From Paenibacillus sp. FSL R5-0623 (GTDB taxonomy: Bacteria > Bacillota > Bacilli > Paenibacillales > Paenibacillaceae), in NCBI RefSeq assembly GCF_037974265.1, contig NZ_CP150233.1:2604001-2668000 (forward strand): a stretch of DNA of 64,000 bases, written 5' to 3'. The first letter of the stretch is position 1; each line of letters begins with the position of its first letter. The notes under the pieces were generated by a model. It was not told the DNA's origin. It made no database searches and worked only from the letters and a program-made list of their open reading frames with translations. A program made the position numbers and the translations under genes. This document shows positions 27,195-36,431 of the stretch, piece after piece.

Positions 27195-27491
27195 AGTATC
27201 TATGCGGGAACTTGTGACGTCTTATTCAGGGGTTAGAAAGTCCCGCAGCAATCTAAGGAATCTGACACACGTTATAAACAGCCGTTGATAGCGTATTTTC
27301 AGGAAATTTTGGCAAGTAACGTGTCTCATGTTCGTTACAAAAATAAAAGGAGCGCCATAAGGCCAAATAAGTCCTCGGTTCTTTAGCCGTCTGAACCATT
27401 CGTCACGACTAGGCAACTTGGACTTCAAGATGTTCTGGACACAGACATCCTTCATGTATCACTTGACTGAGTTTAAAAGACACACCCTAGT
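27195..27491. repeat. Non-coding block with palindromes, possible remnant element
   Basis: This part of the 536-bp gap holds a GTAACG...CGTTAC palindrome (about 27315-27337). Its right end, read on the - strand as CTAGGGTGTGTCTTTTAAAC (ending 27491), resembles the end of the 15.4-kb element (CTAGGGCGTGTCTGAAAAC). A 77-codon - strand frame at 27222-27455 lacks a clear ribosome site. The matching left inverted repeat is not found. I suspect a decayed dispersed element but cannot prove it from one copy. Confidence 0.4.
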
Positions 27492-27530
27492 AAAGAACCT
27501 CTGAATGGCGATGCCTTCAAGGGTTCTTTG
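27492..27530 (+). other. Hairpin in the 27.2-27.7 kb gap
   Basis: AAAGAACC / GGTTCTTT stem with inner GGC/GCC pairing and no long T run. The remaining DNA up to 27726 shows a clear AAGGAGAGG ribosome site for the next gene but no promoter I can name. Confidence 0.4.
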
Positions 27531-27726
27531 CCGTTTATGGAGACTACAGACAGAAGTGATGACGCGCGTTGTAACTATTTTTAATCTGGCTGATACTTTT
27601 ATAATCCCTGTTCCAAGTATGATAGGAAAAGAAAGAACGTTGGAATCGATAGTTCACATGAGCGTTTGAGAAGCAAGACTTCCGGTTAAGGAATAATAAC
27701 GTTCATATTAAGGAGAGGTGTTACCT

Positions 27727-28293
27727 ATGAAGAACGCGACAAAACAATGGAAACTACGAATGATCGGTGCAGTTGTTGCTTTACTTGGCATGATTGTGCT
27801 GACTACATATATACTTACCCCTGCGAATGCTCAAGGTAGTACGGACGCTCAACAGCCTTCTGGCAAAGAAGCACAGGTTGCCAACTCCGAGATGTTTACA
27901 GCCTATGTTGAAGGTATGCATATAGAAGACGGCAAATTGTTTATGACAGTGGACAAGATTGGCTGGTATCAGGGTGAAGAAGCCGATGCGATTTTTGCAC
28001 AGCGCAATCCGGAAGCTGGTATAGACGGTGCTCCAGATGGTTACTATATTGTTAACGATAGCAAAGAGCAGGAACAAGTTGAGGTTAGTGCCAATGCTGA
28101 AGTGTTGATGCAGTTGTATGATCGAGATGGTACAATGCAGGGCGTAGACATTCAGTGGAATGAACCCATGACATTATCCAAGTTCGAATCGTTGTATGAG
28201 AATACCCGTATCCTTGATCTGTCCGTATTCCCGTATCATCTGACGGTGCAGGATGGAAAAGTGACTAAAATTGTGCAACAATACATCCCATAA
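27727..28293 (+). CDS. Membrane-anchored or secreted protein of unknown function
   Basis: About 188 residues. A single N-terminal hydrophobic segment (MIGAVVALLGMIVLTTYIL) is followed by a possible ANA-Q cleavage site, then a soluble domain with alternating strands (FTAYVEGMHIEDGKLFMTVD) and no Cys. AAGGAGAGG is 8 bases before ATG 27727. It is a single gene with its own terminator. I recognise no named family. Confidence 0.65.
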   Translation: MKNATKQWKLRMIGAVVALLGMIVLTTYILTPANAQGSTDAQQPSGKEAQVANSEMFTAYVEGMHIEDGKLFMTVDKIGWYQGEEADAIFAQRNPEAGIDGAPDGYYIVNDSKEQEQVEVSANAEVLMQLYDRDGTMQGVDIQWNEPMTLSKFESLYENTRILDLSVFPYHLTVQDGKVTKIVQQYIP

Positions 28294-28316
28294 AATAAGC
28301 TGAAATTCATCAATCA

Positions 28317-28357
28317 AGCATTCCTCCTGTCCATTGGAACGGTGAGGGATGCTTTTT
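28317..28357 (+). terminator. Terminator
   Basis: GCATTCCTC / GAGGGATGC stem followed by TTTTT. Confidence 0.75.
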
Positions 28358-28450
28358 GGTTATGACAAATTCATGAAAGCGATTGTAATTAATGGTAGCT
28401 ACATGTATCATTATTGGAATGGCGTTTTTACATAGTTCAGGAGGAGCCTC

Positions 28451-29308
28451 ATGCTTAAAGACATGATTGCATTAACTAAGCCCGGACTACTAAGGTTAAA
28501 TGTGTTTGCGGTGGCGGTAGGATTCTGGGTAGCTTCAAAATGGGATATCAACTGGTTATCTCTGCTCATGGTCGTAATTGGATCAACTTTGGTTATTGCT
28601 TCAGCTTGTGTAATCAACAATTATTGGGATCGTGAATTGGACCAAAAGATGGAGCGCACCAAAAAAAGGATGGATTACATCAACCATCTGAAGCCAGGGT
28701 TTGTACTTGGTTATGGCATTATCCTTGGTGTTGTGGGACTAGCAGTACTGTATCTCCTGGTGAATCCGTTATCAGGCTGGATGGCACTGCTTGGGTGGTT
28801 CGCTTACATCGTGATTTACACGATGTGGTTGAAACGCAGTTCGACGTGGAGCACGTCGCTGGGTGGAATTGCGGGAGCGATGCCGCCTGTCATCGGTTAT
28901 ACGGCTGTAACCAATGAGATTGATGCAGGTGCCTGGTTGCTGTTTGCACTATTATTCTTGTGGCAACCACCACACTTCTGGTCATTGGGTATTCGCCGGG
29001 TAGAGGAGTATCGCGCTGCGGGCTTCCCGTTGTTGCCAGTAGTTAAAGGGGTGAAACGCACCAAGTTTCAGATGATCCCTTATGTTTTTCTGCTGCTTCC
29101 TGCTGTATTTCTGTTGTATTATTTCAACTACGTAGGTCTGGTATTTCTGATTGTATCTTTGGTCGGTGGACTGATCTGGTTTGTGCATACCCTTAGCGGA
29201 CTGAAGACACAGGATGATGAGAAGTGGGCAAAAGTAAACTTTTTGATCTCGGTGAACTATCTCATGCTCGTATTTATTGTGATGGTCGCGAATACGGTAT
29301 GGTCTTAA
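28451..29308 (+). CDS. ctaB: Protoheme IX farnesyltransferase (heme O synthase)
   Basis: UbiA-family membrane prenyltransferase of 285 residues that adds farnesyl to heme B to give heme O for the terminal oxidase. The first Asp-rich motif is NNYWDRELDQKMERTKKR, and the family segment LFLWQPPHFWSLGIRRVEEY is unmistakable. About eight or nine membrane helices. AGGAGGAGCC precedes the ATG. Unlike the common arrangement, no cytochrome oxidase genes are adjacent. Confidence 0.93.
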   Translation: MLKDMIALTKPGLLRLNVFAVAVGFWVASKWDINWLSLLMVVIGSTLVIASACVINNYWDRELDQKMERTKKRMDYINHLKPGFVLGYGIILGVVGLAVLYLLVNPLSGWMALLGWFAYIVIYTMWLKRSSTWSTSLGGIAGAMPPVIGYTAVTNEIDAGAWLLFALLFLWQPPHFWSLGIRRVEEYRAAGFPLLPVVKGVKRTKFQMIPYVFLLLPAVFLLYYFNYVGLVFLIVSLVGGLIWFVHTLSGLKTQDDEKWAKVNFLISVNYLMLVFIVMVANTVWS

Positions 29309-29372
29309 TCAGGTAATGAACAGATCCTTTTTCAGAGAGATTTCACCTTAAGCTAACAGGCTGCATCGAATG

Positions 29373-29443
29373 AAAAAGCACACTATGGAATAGCGTTTGG
29401 ACAACCTTGAGTTGTTACAACATATTCTCTGGGGTGCTTTTTT
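29373..29443 (+). terminator. Possible terminator with long loop
   Basis: AAAAAGCAC (29373-29381) and GTGCTTTTT (29434-29442) are complementary across a 52-base loop. A good -10 for the next gene (TATAAT, 29449-29454) follows at once. Confidence 0.4.
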
Positions 29444-29505
29444 GGTATAATAAAACAATTGAATCATATAAGTGGAATTTATAATGCAAGATGGGAAGTG
29501 ACAGC

Positions 29506-29988
29506 ATGAGTAATTTGGAACAGGCCGTGCGATGGAGACAAGAAGGCAAGGTACAGGAAGCGATTGAACTACTGCAAGAGATTACAGTCCAGGAACCCGA
29601 GAATGCCAATGTCTGGTATCAGCTGGCTTGGGCGCATGATTCGCTTGGGTTAGAGCGGGAGGCTGTCCCGCATTATGAGAAGGCACTAAGTCTTGGACTT
29701 TCTGGCGAGGACAGAGCAGGTGCAATACTTGGACTAGGCAGTACATATCGAACGCTTGGACAGTATGAGCAGGCAAAGGTTTGGTTTGAAACGGGCATGA
29801 AAGAATTCCCGGCGTACCGGGAATTTGAAGTTTTCTATGCCATGGTGCTCTACAATCTGGGTGAACATGCAGAAGCGATCCAAAGACTGCTCGTGCAACT
29901 TGCGGACACATCAAGTGACAAGAGAATCAATGACTATAACAGAGCAATCCGTTACTACGCAGATCAGCTCGATCGTGTGTGGGAATAG
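29506..29988 (+). CDS. Tetratricopeptide-repeat protein
   Basis: About 160 residues made of four or five TPR helices pairs, for example GKVQEAIELLQEITVQEPEN, AWAHDSLGLEREAVPHYEKA and GSTYRTLGQYEQAKVWFETG. It is a soluble scaffold for protein contacts. ATG 29506 has GGGAAGTG ahead; ATG 29491 has none. A short membrane protein follows 29 bp downstream and may be co-expressed. Confidence 0.85.
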   Translation: MSNLEQAVRWRQEGKVQEAIELLQEITVQEPENANVWYQLAWAHDSLGLEREAVPHYEKALSLGLSGEDRAGAILGLGSTYRTLGQYEQAKVWFETGMKEFPAYREFEVFYAMVLYNLGEHAEAIQRLLVQLADTSSDKRINDYNRAIRYYADQLDRVWE

Positions 29989-30017
29989 ATCGAATACACA
30001 GAAAAGGGGATGTATGA

Positions 30018-30215
30018 ATGAACTCCAATCAAGAACTGAAACAGGTGAATGAAAGGTTGGATCAAATTGAGCAAAAGCTGGATAACCTGGGAGAGAGCCA
30101 GCAGGGCAAACGCTCACCTGGCGTGCGCTTCCTGATTGGTTTTGGCATCACGATTGCGATTATATCTGTACTGCTGCTGACTCTCGGTGTTATCCAATTT
30201 GTGAGTAACGGATAG
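30018..30215 (+). CDS. Small coiled-coil membrane protein
   Basis: 65 residues: an N-terminal heptad-like helix (LKQVNERLDQIEQKLDNLGE) and one C-terminal membrane helix (FLIGFGITIAIISVLLLTLG). AAAGGGG lies about 9 bases before the ATG. Unknown function, likely in one transcript with the TPR gene. Confidence 0.65.
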   Translation: MNSNQELKQVNERLDQIEQKLDNLGESQQGKRSPGVRFLIGFGITIAIISVLLLTLGVIQFVSNG

Positions 30216-30260
30216 GAGAAAAGGATCATATCGACAAAGGTAGTGATTCTCCGAATTTTC

Positions 30261-31136
30261 TTACATAGCCTGGCCGAGCCACTGTTGCACCTCTTCAATA
30301 AACCGCCGCGTAGCGGGCGATAGATTGCCCAAAGATGGGCAGGCCATGCCAATCGTACGATAAGGATCTCCAGTGAGTGGCACGAAGGCGAGTGAATCGG
30401 TATGATTTTGAAGAACCATTTCCGGAAGCAGGCTGATACCGAGGCCATTACGGACCATCGCCATGATGGCTTGATCCTCTGCGACTTCATAGACGACATT
30501 AAGCTTGGCTGCATGCTGCCGGATCAGTCGTTCTATCTCGTTATCTCCGCCCCACTTGGGCAGAATAAAGGGTTGCTCCAGCAGAACATCAAACGAAACA
30601 GTTTCCTCTGAGGCGAGAGGATGATCCAGAGGCAGGATGCACATCATCCTGTCTTTTTGTAATGAGATCGTCTCAAAAGGTGATGAATCGCCGAGGGACA
30701 GAAATCCGAGATCGATGGCACCTCCGGCCAGCCAGCCCTCAATCTCAGCATAATCGCCCTCCCACAGCTTGATCTCAATTCCGGGATGACGCAGGCGAAA
30801 TTGTTTCAGGATGCCGGGCAACCATTGTGTGGAGACACTTGCGAACGTACCGATACGCACCGTACCAATCTCCGCGCCACGAATGAGAGAGATCTCCTGA
30901 TTCATCAGTTCCGTCCAGCGCAGAATCTCACGGGTGTATCCCAGAATACGTTCGCCTTCAGCGGTAACCCGTACACCGGAGCGGCCGCGATGGAGCAGTG
31001 AAAAACCACATTCTGTCTCCAGACTTGCGATGGCATGGCTGACTGCGGATTGGGTGATATTGAGCGCTTCTGCTGCTTTGGTGAGACTGCCATGTTCCAC
31101 AATGGTATTTAATATTTCGTATTTGATCAATGACAT
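30261..31136 (-). CDS. LysR-family transcriptional regulator
   Basis: About 291 residues. The N-terminal winged HTH reads GSLTKAAEALNITQSAVSHA, followed by an effector-binding domain (GTVRIGTFASVSTQWLPGIL). The start at 31136 follows AAGGAACGG; the longer frame to 31169 is unlikely. It is divergent from the EamA transporter gene with a 164-bp shared promoter region, the usual LysR-target layout, so it probably controls that exporter. Confidence 0.92.
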   Translation of the reverse strand: MSLIKYEILNTIVEHGSLTKAAEALNITQSAVSHAIASLETECGFSLLHRGRSGVRVTAEGERILGYTREILRWTELMNQEISLIRGAEIGTVRIGTFASVSTQWLPGILKQFRLRHPGIEIKLWEGDYAEIEGWLAGGAIDLGFLSLGDSSPFETISLQKDRMMCILPLDHPLASEETVSFDVLLEQPFILPKWGGDNEIERLIRQHAAKLNVVYEVAEDQAIMAMVRNGLGISLLPEMVLQNHTDSLAFVPLTGDPYRTIGMACPSLGNLSPATRRFIEEVQQWLGQAM

Positions 31137-31300
31137 GAATGGTTCCGTTCCTTCCCATTTTGGATGCATGAGTTTATTTCATATAATCCATTATAAATAT
31201 TCATTTTTATAATGCAAAGAGATCATTTATACTTGCCAAGGCAGTTAGTTTGACGCACGATCACACAGATCAGAATACATAGAATGAAGGTTGAAGCAAG

Positions 31301-32248
31301 ATGAATGGTGTACAAGTTAATCAAGGTCAGACAGCAAGAAGAGCGGATATACAGATGCTGCTCGCAACGGTTATATGGGGATCTTCCTATCTGTTTATGA
31401 AATCGGGCCTGGAGTCCATGCAAGAATTGAATCTGGTCGCATTTCGTTTTGGAATTGCCTTTATTGCCGCAGGACTTCTTTTTCATCGGCGGTTGTTTAA
31501 GATGGATCGCAGAACACTTGTGGCAGGAGCGATTATGGGGACAGCTTTATTCGCTGCATTTGTATTCATCACCTATGGTGTGCAACGAACCACGACATCC
31601 CAAGCGGGATTCCTAATAAGTTTGGCCGTTATTTTTGTACCGATCCTGACGACGATCCAGCATCGTCGTATGCCGGATAAACGATTGACACTCAGTATCC
31701 TGGTTGCCGTTACCGGGCTTGGCTTGCTGACGCTTCAGCATCAGCTTAGTCTGCACACGGGAGATATTCTCTGCATACTAGCAGCACTTGTGTATGCCAT
31801 CTATATCATGATTGCTGGCAAGTTCACACCGAAGCATGATCCGTTAACATTGGGGACAGTTCAATTGGGTGTTGCAGCGATGTGGGGAATTGCAGCTACA
31901 TTTATGCTGGAAACGCCACGTATGCCCGATACGGCTGAATCCTGGGCAGCCATTTTTGGCTTAGGTGTTTTGTGTAGCGGCTTGGGGTACATTCTGCAGA
32001 CACTCGCGCAGCGCCATGCCTCTCCCACAAGAACAAGTCTGATTTTTTCACTCGAACCACTGTTTGCAGCAGCCTTTGCATTTACCTTTCAAGGGGAATC
32101 GCTAACGTTGCAAGGGTATGCGGGAGCAGCTTTGATGTTGGTTGGTGTTCTGATCACAGAGATCAAACTTCCACAGCCTATCTTCTGGCGCAGAAAACGC
32201 CCGGTTTTACAGTCGGAACTCGGCGATCAGGGAGCACCAAGTGTATAA
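31301..32248 (+). CDS. EamA/DMT-family transporter
   Basis: A 315-residue membrane protein with ten predicted helices in two EamA repeats. The first starts LLATVIWGSSYLFMKSGLES, with ARRADIQ ahead, and the second contains LVYAIYIMIAGKFTPKHDPL and ASPTRTSLIFSLEPLFAAAF. Such proteins export amino acids or other metabolites. The spacing between ATG and AAGG (10 bases) is acceptable. It is regulated, in all likelihood, by the divergent LysR protein. Confidence 0.9.
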   Translation: MNGVQVNQGQTARRADIQMLLATVIWGSSYLFMKSGLESMQELNLVAFRFGIAFIAAGLLFHRRLFKMDRRTLVAGAIMGTALFAAFVFITYGVQRTTTSQAGFLISLAVIFVPILTTIQHRRMPDKRLTLSILVAVTGLGLLTLQHQLSLHTGDILCILAALVYAIYIMIAGKFTPKHDPLTLGTVQLGVAAMWGIAATFMLETPRMPDTAESWAAIFGLGVLCSGLGYILQTLAQRHASPTRTSLIFSLEPLFAAAFAFTFQGESLTLQGYAGAALMLVGVLITEIKLPQPIFWRRKRPVLQSELGDQGAPSV

Positions 32249-32257
32249 TTGGAGGAC

Positions 32258-32306
32258 TAAGGGTCCTTTCGTCATCTTCTATGAAGGTGGGGAGAGGGCC
32301 TTTTTG
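32258..32306 (+). terminator. Possible terminator after the EamA gene
   Basis: AAGGGTCC and GGGCCTTTTT form an imperfect stem around an inner ATCTTC/GAAGGT pairing, followed by TTTTT. Confidence 0.5.
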
Positions 32307-32343
32307 GTTATGTCCTACACCTTGTGTAACAGATAAACAACTA

Positions 32344-32403
32344 CCTAACAAAAACAAAATAACATAACCTTGTTTTGTTGATTTTTGTTTTTTATGCTAC
32401 ACT
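32344..32403 (+). promoter_or_regulatory. Promoter and candidate operator of the LacI gene
   Basis: An extended -10 TGCTACACT (32395-32403) precedes the LacI gene. Upstream, CCTAACAAAA (32344-32353) and the TTGTTTTGTT run (32360-32369) form an imperfect inverted pair. CCTAACAAAA recurs at 33669-33678 before the beta-mannosidase gene, suggesting the LacI protein binds both. Confidence 0.45.
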
Positions 32404-32435
32404 GAATGGAAAATTAGGAAAAACGGGTGAGTAGG

Positions 32436-33467
32436 ATGGCCAAAAGAGTAACGATGCAGCAGATTGCGGATGCTGCGGGGGTGTCCAAATTCGCAGTCTC
32501 CCGTGCGCTGACGGGCAAGCCAGGTGTCAGTGATCATACACGCGAGATGATTGTCAGAACAGCGGGGCAGCTCGGGTATTTCAGAACTGAGCCTAAGCGT
32601 TATCCGGGTGAAACACAGATATCAACGGAGATGAAGCCAGAAGCGGAGCGACAAGGCACGATATTGATTTTGTTTCCCAACATTCGTTCTCAGAATCGAT
32701 CTTCCTTATACTGGGGTCCAGTGTTTGATGGCATTTCTGAGAGGCTGAATGAGAAGGGGATGGATATTCTAACGCTGACAGAACCCTCTTCAGATCGGAT
32801 GTTCTCGGTCCTTAATCCCGACGCAATCAGCGGAGTCATTACCGTGGGCACCATCTCAACATCGGTATTGCTGGAGATTTACAGGCTGCGTATTCCGCTT
32901 GTCATGGTGGATCATGAAGACCCTGCCATATACGCTGACTCGGTTTTTACGGACAATATGAAGTGTATGAAAGAACTGGTTCTGATGCTCGTTGGAAAAG
33001 GGTATAGAAAGTTCCAGTTTGCCGGGCAACTGCCCGATGCGGCAAGTTTTAGAGAACGCTGGCTTGGATATCGTACGGTGCTGGAAGAGAAGCAGTTGGA
33101 GGGGGGACAGCAAGAAGGCTTGCTGGGACCAGAGTATGATCAGATCCGGAGATCCATTGCTGAAATGGAGCTGGAGGATATCCCTGAAGTTATTGTATGT
33201 GCAAATGACCATACAGCTGTTATTGTCATTCAGGCACTCCAAAGTCGAGGCATTCAGGTGCCTGAACGCTGTGCTGTAACCGGATTTGACAATACGCAAA
33301 CGGATGAACCCATTCTTGCTTCGGTACATATTAACAAAGAGAATCTGGGAACAAGAGCAGTAGATCAGCTATTGTGGCGGATCATACATCTGGATGAACC
33401 ATATGAACGCAAGCTGATCTATTCGGAATTAATTATTCGTGATGAATACAACGCCAGTATACTGTAA
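32436..33467 (+). CDS. LacI-family transcriptional regulator
   Basis: About 343 residues. HTH and hinge: VTMQQIADAAGVSKFAVSRA followed by LTGKPGVSDHTRE. The periplasmic-binding-protein-like core contains ISGVITVGTISTSVLLEIYR and VTGFDNTQTDEPILASVHIN. GTG 32427 is an alternative start, but ATG 32436 gives the standard N-terminus. It lies upstream of the beta-mannosidase gene with a terminator between, and probably represses that gene in the absence of manno-oligosaccharide. Confidence 0.92.
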   Translation: MAKRVTMQQIADAAGVSKFAVSRALTGKPGVSDHTREMIVRTAGQLGYFRTEPKRYPGETQISTEMKPEAERQGTILILFPNIRSQNRSSLYWGPVFDGISERLNEKGMDILTLTEPSSDRMFSVLNPDAISGVITVGTISTSVLLEIYRLRIPLVMVDHEDPAIYADSVFTDNMKCMKELVLMLVGKGYRKFQFAGQLPDAASFRERWLGYRTVLEEKQLEGGQQEGLLGPEYDQIRRSIAEMELEDIPEVIVCANDHTAVIVIQALQSRGIQVPERCAVTGFDNTQTDEPILASVHINKENLGTRAVDQLLWRIIHLDEPYERKLIYSELIIRDEYNASIL

Positions 33468-33527
33468 TGGGATATGAATTTACGGGCTCATTTTAACAAT
33501 GATCATACGGGTAAATGAAATCAGGTG

Positions 33528-33562
33528 AAAGACATGGAGAGGTTAGAGCTTCATGTCTTTTT
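33528..33562 (+). terminator. Terminator after the LacI gene
   Basis: AAAGACATG / CATGTCTTT stem with T run. Confidence 0.75.
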
Positions 33563-33631
33563 GTTATGCAGAGATTGTTTAACAAATTAAATCACAAAAC
33601 AGATTGACTATAAGAAGCATATCGTGTTAAT

Positions 33632-33680
33632 TTTGTTTTGTAAGTTATTTGTTTTTATAATAACAAAACCTAACAAAATA
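33632..33680 (+). promoter_or_regulatory. A+T-rich inverted repeats before the beta-mannosidase gene
   Basis: ATTTTGTT (about 33632) and AACAAAAT (33673-33680) are perfect inverted arms, and GTTATT / AATAAC form a second nested pair. The arm sequence is shared with the LacI promoter region. Candidate operator; not tested. Confidence 0.45.
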
Positions 33681-33714
33681 ATGTTTACCAACTCTAACAA
33701 CAATGGAGGCTGTC

Positions 33715-36264
33715 ATGAGTACAATACAATCACATGTTTTTCAGAATTGGACGTTCAAGGCTTGCGAAGATCAAGAGTGGATGCCGGCTCAGGTGCCCGG
33801 CTGTGTGCATACAGATTTGCTGAAGCTGGGCAAGATTCCAGATCCTTTTTATGGAACAAACGAGAAGGAAGTACAATGGATTGATAAGATAGATTGGGAA
33901 TATCAGACGGAATTTGACGTTGCCGAAACGTTGTTCTCGCAGGAACATCTGGAACTGGTGTTTGATGGTCTGGATACATATGCGGATGTGTATGTGAATG
34001 AGGTGCATGTGTTATCAGCAGATAATATGTTCCGAGTATGGAAGGCAGATGTAAAGGCTGTATTGAAGGGGAAAGGCAACATTCTCCGAATACGTTTTCG
34101 GTCACCAATTCAGGAAGATCTGCCGAAGCTGGAGAAGCTCGGATATGCATTACCGGCATCGAATGATCAGTCCGATGTTGGCGGACTTGGCGACAAGAGA
34201 GTAAGTATTTTTGCACGTAAAGCCCCGTATCACTATGGTTGGGACTGGGGTCCGCGTTTTGTAACCAGTGGGATCTGGCGTGAAGCACGTCTTGAAGGTT
34301 GGACACAGGTACGAATCAATGATGTGTATATCCAGCAAAATGAAGTAAGCGCTACCTCAGCTTCATTAACTGCTGTTGTGGAAGTCGAGACATCACAAGC
34401 GGTAGATACGATTATTCGTATCGGCGCAGATGGACAGAGATGGGAAAGATCCGTATCACTACAACCCGGAACACAGACTGTGGAGATTCCAATCTCCATT
34501 GATGAACCAAAACTGTGGTGGAGCCGTGGGCTTGGTGATCCGCATATGTACACTTTCCTTACCGAAGTGCTTCAAGGTGAAAGAGCTGTGGCTGAATCTA
34601 CAGTGAAGACTGGGCTTCGTTCCATTCGGTTGGTACGTGACAAAGATGAAGCGGGAGCATCCTTTTATTTTGAACTGAATGGTGTTGCGGTCTTTGCCAA
34701 AGGGGCCAACCACATTCCGAATGATAGCTTCATCACCGAAATTACTCATGAACGTTATCGCCATGAGATCGTATCCGCAGCCGAGTCCAATATGAATATG
34801 CTGCGCGTGTGGGGTGGCGGAATCTATGAGCAGGATGTGTTCTACGAACTGTGTGATGAATACGGAATCCTGGTATGGCAAGACTTCATGTTTGCTTGCA
34901 GCATGTATCCAGGAGATGAAGCATTCCTGAACAGTGTGAGACATGAGGCGATTGATAATGTGAAACGTCTGCGTAACCATCCAAGTATTGCACTCTGGTG
35001 TGGGAACAACGAGATTGATTCGGCTTGGGCTCACTATGTTGAGAATGGTGGCTGGGGTTGGAAAAAGGAATTTACTGCCGAGCTGCGTGAAAGCATCTGG
35101 GCCGATTACGAAGCCATCTTCCATGATCTGCTGCCAGAAGTGGTTGAAGCGTATGCGCCAGGTGTGGATTACTGGCCTTCCTCACCACTGGTATCACTGA
35201 CAGGGGATGAGACGCAGCATGCGCACCCATCCACAGCTGAAGGGGATATCCACTACTGGGGCGTGTGGCACAATGTAGAACCATTCGAAAACTACAACGT
35301 GCATGTGGGTCGTTTCATGAGTGAATACGGATTCCAGTCTTTTCCGGAGTATAAGTCAGTACGCACTTACGCAGAAGAAGAGGATCTGGCTCTGGAGTCG
35401 GAAGTCATGCTGGCACATCAGAAGAATGGCGCTGGTAATCGTCTGATCAAACAGTACATGGATATGTACATGCATGAATCGAAGGACTTCCCATCGTTCC
35501 TGTATATGAGCCAGGTGCTTCAGGCCGAAGCGATGAAGACAGCGATCGAGGCACACCGTCGCCGCAAACCATTCTGCATGGGCACACTTTACTGGCAAAT
35601 GAATGATTGCTGGCCGGTGGCTTCATGGGCAGGTATGGACTACCTTGGTCGCTGGAAAGCATTGCAATATTATGCGAAACGCAGCTTCAGCGATGTGTTG
35701 GTATCGGTAGATGGAACAAAAGAAGATACAACCGATATATATATCATTTCGGATCAATTACAACCTGTAAAAGGGCAGTTACAGATTCGTTTGCTCGGGT
35801 TCGATGGAACGGTGCATCGTAATGAAACACATGACGTGACCTTGGCATCTAATACAGGAGATCAAGTGCTGTCATTACGTAACGCGGAGTGGCTTGAAGG
35901 TCATGATACAGCTAACACGCTGCTGCGCCTGGATCTGAAACAGGAAGGTGCGGCGAATATTGTACAGGAACACTATTTTGTACCCTCCAAAGACCTTGCT
36001 CTACAACCTGCAAACATCAATGTAAGCGGGGGAGCGGATGAGAACGGCGTTCATCTGGTACTGGAAAGTGATGTGCTTGCTAAACAGGTATGGCTATCTT
36101 CGGATGTGGAGGGTGTCTTCTCGGATAACTTCTTCGACCTGATTCCTGGCATTCCGGTGAAGGTGCACTTTACGTCCAGAGAGGGAATGCAGTCTAATGA
36201 TGTGATATCAAATCCGGGACCGATCGAGGTTCGATCCATGATTGATTTTATTCGTTTGACCTAG
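33715..36264 (+). CDS. GH2 beta-mannosidase
   Basis: Cytoplasmic enzyme of about 849 residues hydrolysing beta-mannosyl ends of manno-oligosaccharides. The N-terminal domain has the family opening (VPGCVHTDLLKLGKIPDPFY) and DKIDWEYQTEFDV. NMNMLRVWGGGIYEQDVFYE, then SIALWCGNNEIDSAW with the acid/base Glu, and FMSEYGFQSFP with the nucleophile Glu, are diagnostic. There is no signal peptide, so substrate must be imported. ATG 33715 follows GGAGG by 5 bases; ATG 33703 overlaps that site. No mannan transporter is adjacent. Confidence 0.93.
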   Translation: MSTIQSHVFQNWTFKACEDQEWMPAQVPGCVHTDLLKLGKIPDPFYGTNEKEVQWIDKIDWEYQTEFDVAETLFSQEHLELVFDGLDTYADVYVNEVHVLSADNMFRVWKADVKAVLKGKGNILRIRFRSPIQEDLPKLEKLGYALPASNDQSDVGGLGDKRVSIFARKAPYHYGWDWGPRFVTSGIWREARLEGWTQVRINDVYIQQNEVSATSASLTAVVEVETSQAVDTIIRIGADGQRWERSVSLQPGTQTVEIPISIDEPKLWWSRGLGDPHMYTFLTEVLQGERAVAESTVKTGLRSIRLVRDKDEAGASFYFELNGVAVFAKGANHIPNDSFITEITHERYRHEIVSAAESNMNMLRVWGGGIYEQDVFYELCDEYGILVWQDFMFACSMYPGDEAFLNSVRHEAIDNVKRLRNHPSIALWCGNNEIDSAWAHYVENGGWGWKKEFTAELRESIWADYEAIFHDLLPEVVEAYAPGVDYWPSSPLVSLTGDETQHAHPSTAEGDIHYWGVWHNVEPFENYNVHVGRFMSEYGFQSFPEYKSVRTYAEEEDLALESEVMLAHQKNGAGNRLIKQYMDMYMHESKDFPSFLYMSQVLQAEAMKTAIEAHRRRKPFCMGTLYWQMNDCWPVASWAGMDYLGRWKALQYYAKRSFSDVLVSVDGTKEDTTDIYIISDQLQPVKGQLQIRLLGFDGTVHRNETHDVTLASNTGDQVLSLRNAEWLEGHDTANTLLRLDLKQEGAANIVQEHYFVPSKDLALQPANINVSGGADENGVHLVLESDVLAKQVWLSSDVEGVFSDNFFDLIPGIPVKVHFTSREGMQSNDVISNPGPIEVRSMIDFIRLT

Positions 36265-36269
36265 AAGAC

Positions 36270-36312
36270 ACGGTTGGAGTCTCTCGTAAGAGAGATTTCA
36301 ACCGTTTTTTTT
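36270..36312 (+). terminator. Strong terminator after the beta-mannosidase gene
   Basis: ACGGTTG / CAACCGT outer stem, CTCTC/GAGAG inner stem, eight T residues. Confidence 0.9.
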
Positions 36313-36431
36313 ATTGAAACCTGATCCCATTTATATATCGTAATGGTTTCGTAATACTTCGCTTAGAGAATCGTAAGCTGTCTTGCTTATTGTAATCCAT
36401 GTAAGAAATAAACCAATGGAGAGTGATAAGA

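Noticed and set aside
27222..27455. 77-codon - strand frame in the repeat-like gap
   Set aside because: No ribosome site and it lies over a palindrome; better explained as non-coding repeat.
28374..28387. cre-like sequence TGAAAGCGATTGTA before ctaB
   Set aside because: Two of the conserved right-half positions are wrong; chance is as likely.
34459..35124. 221-codon - strand frame inside the beta-mannosidase gene
   Set aside because: It lies opposite the catalytic core of a clear GH2 gene and has no start context; a shadow frame.
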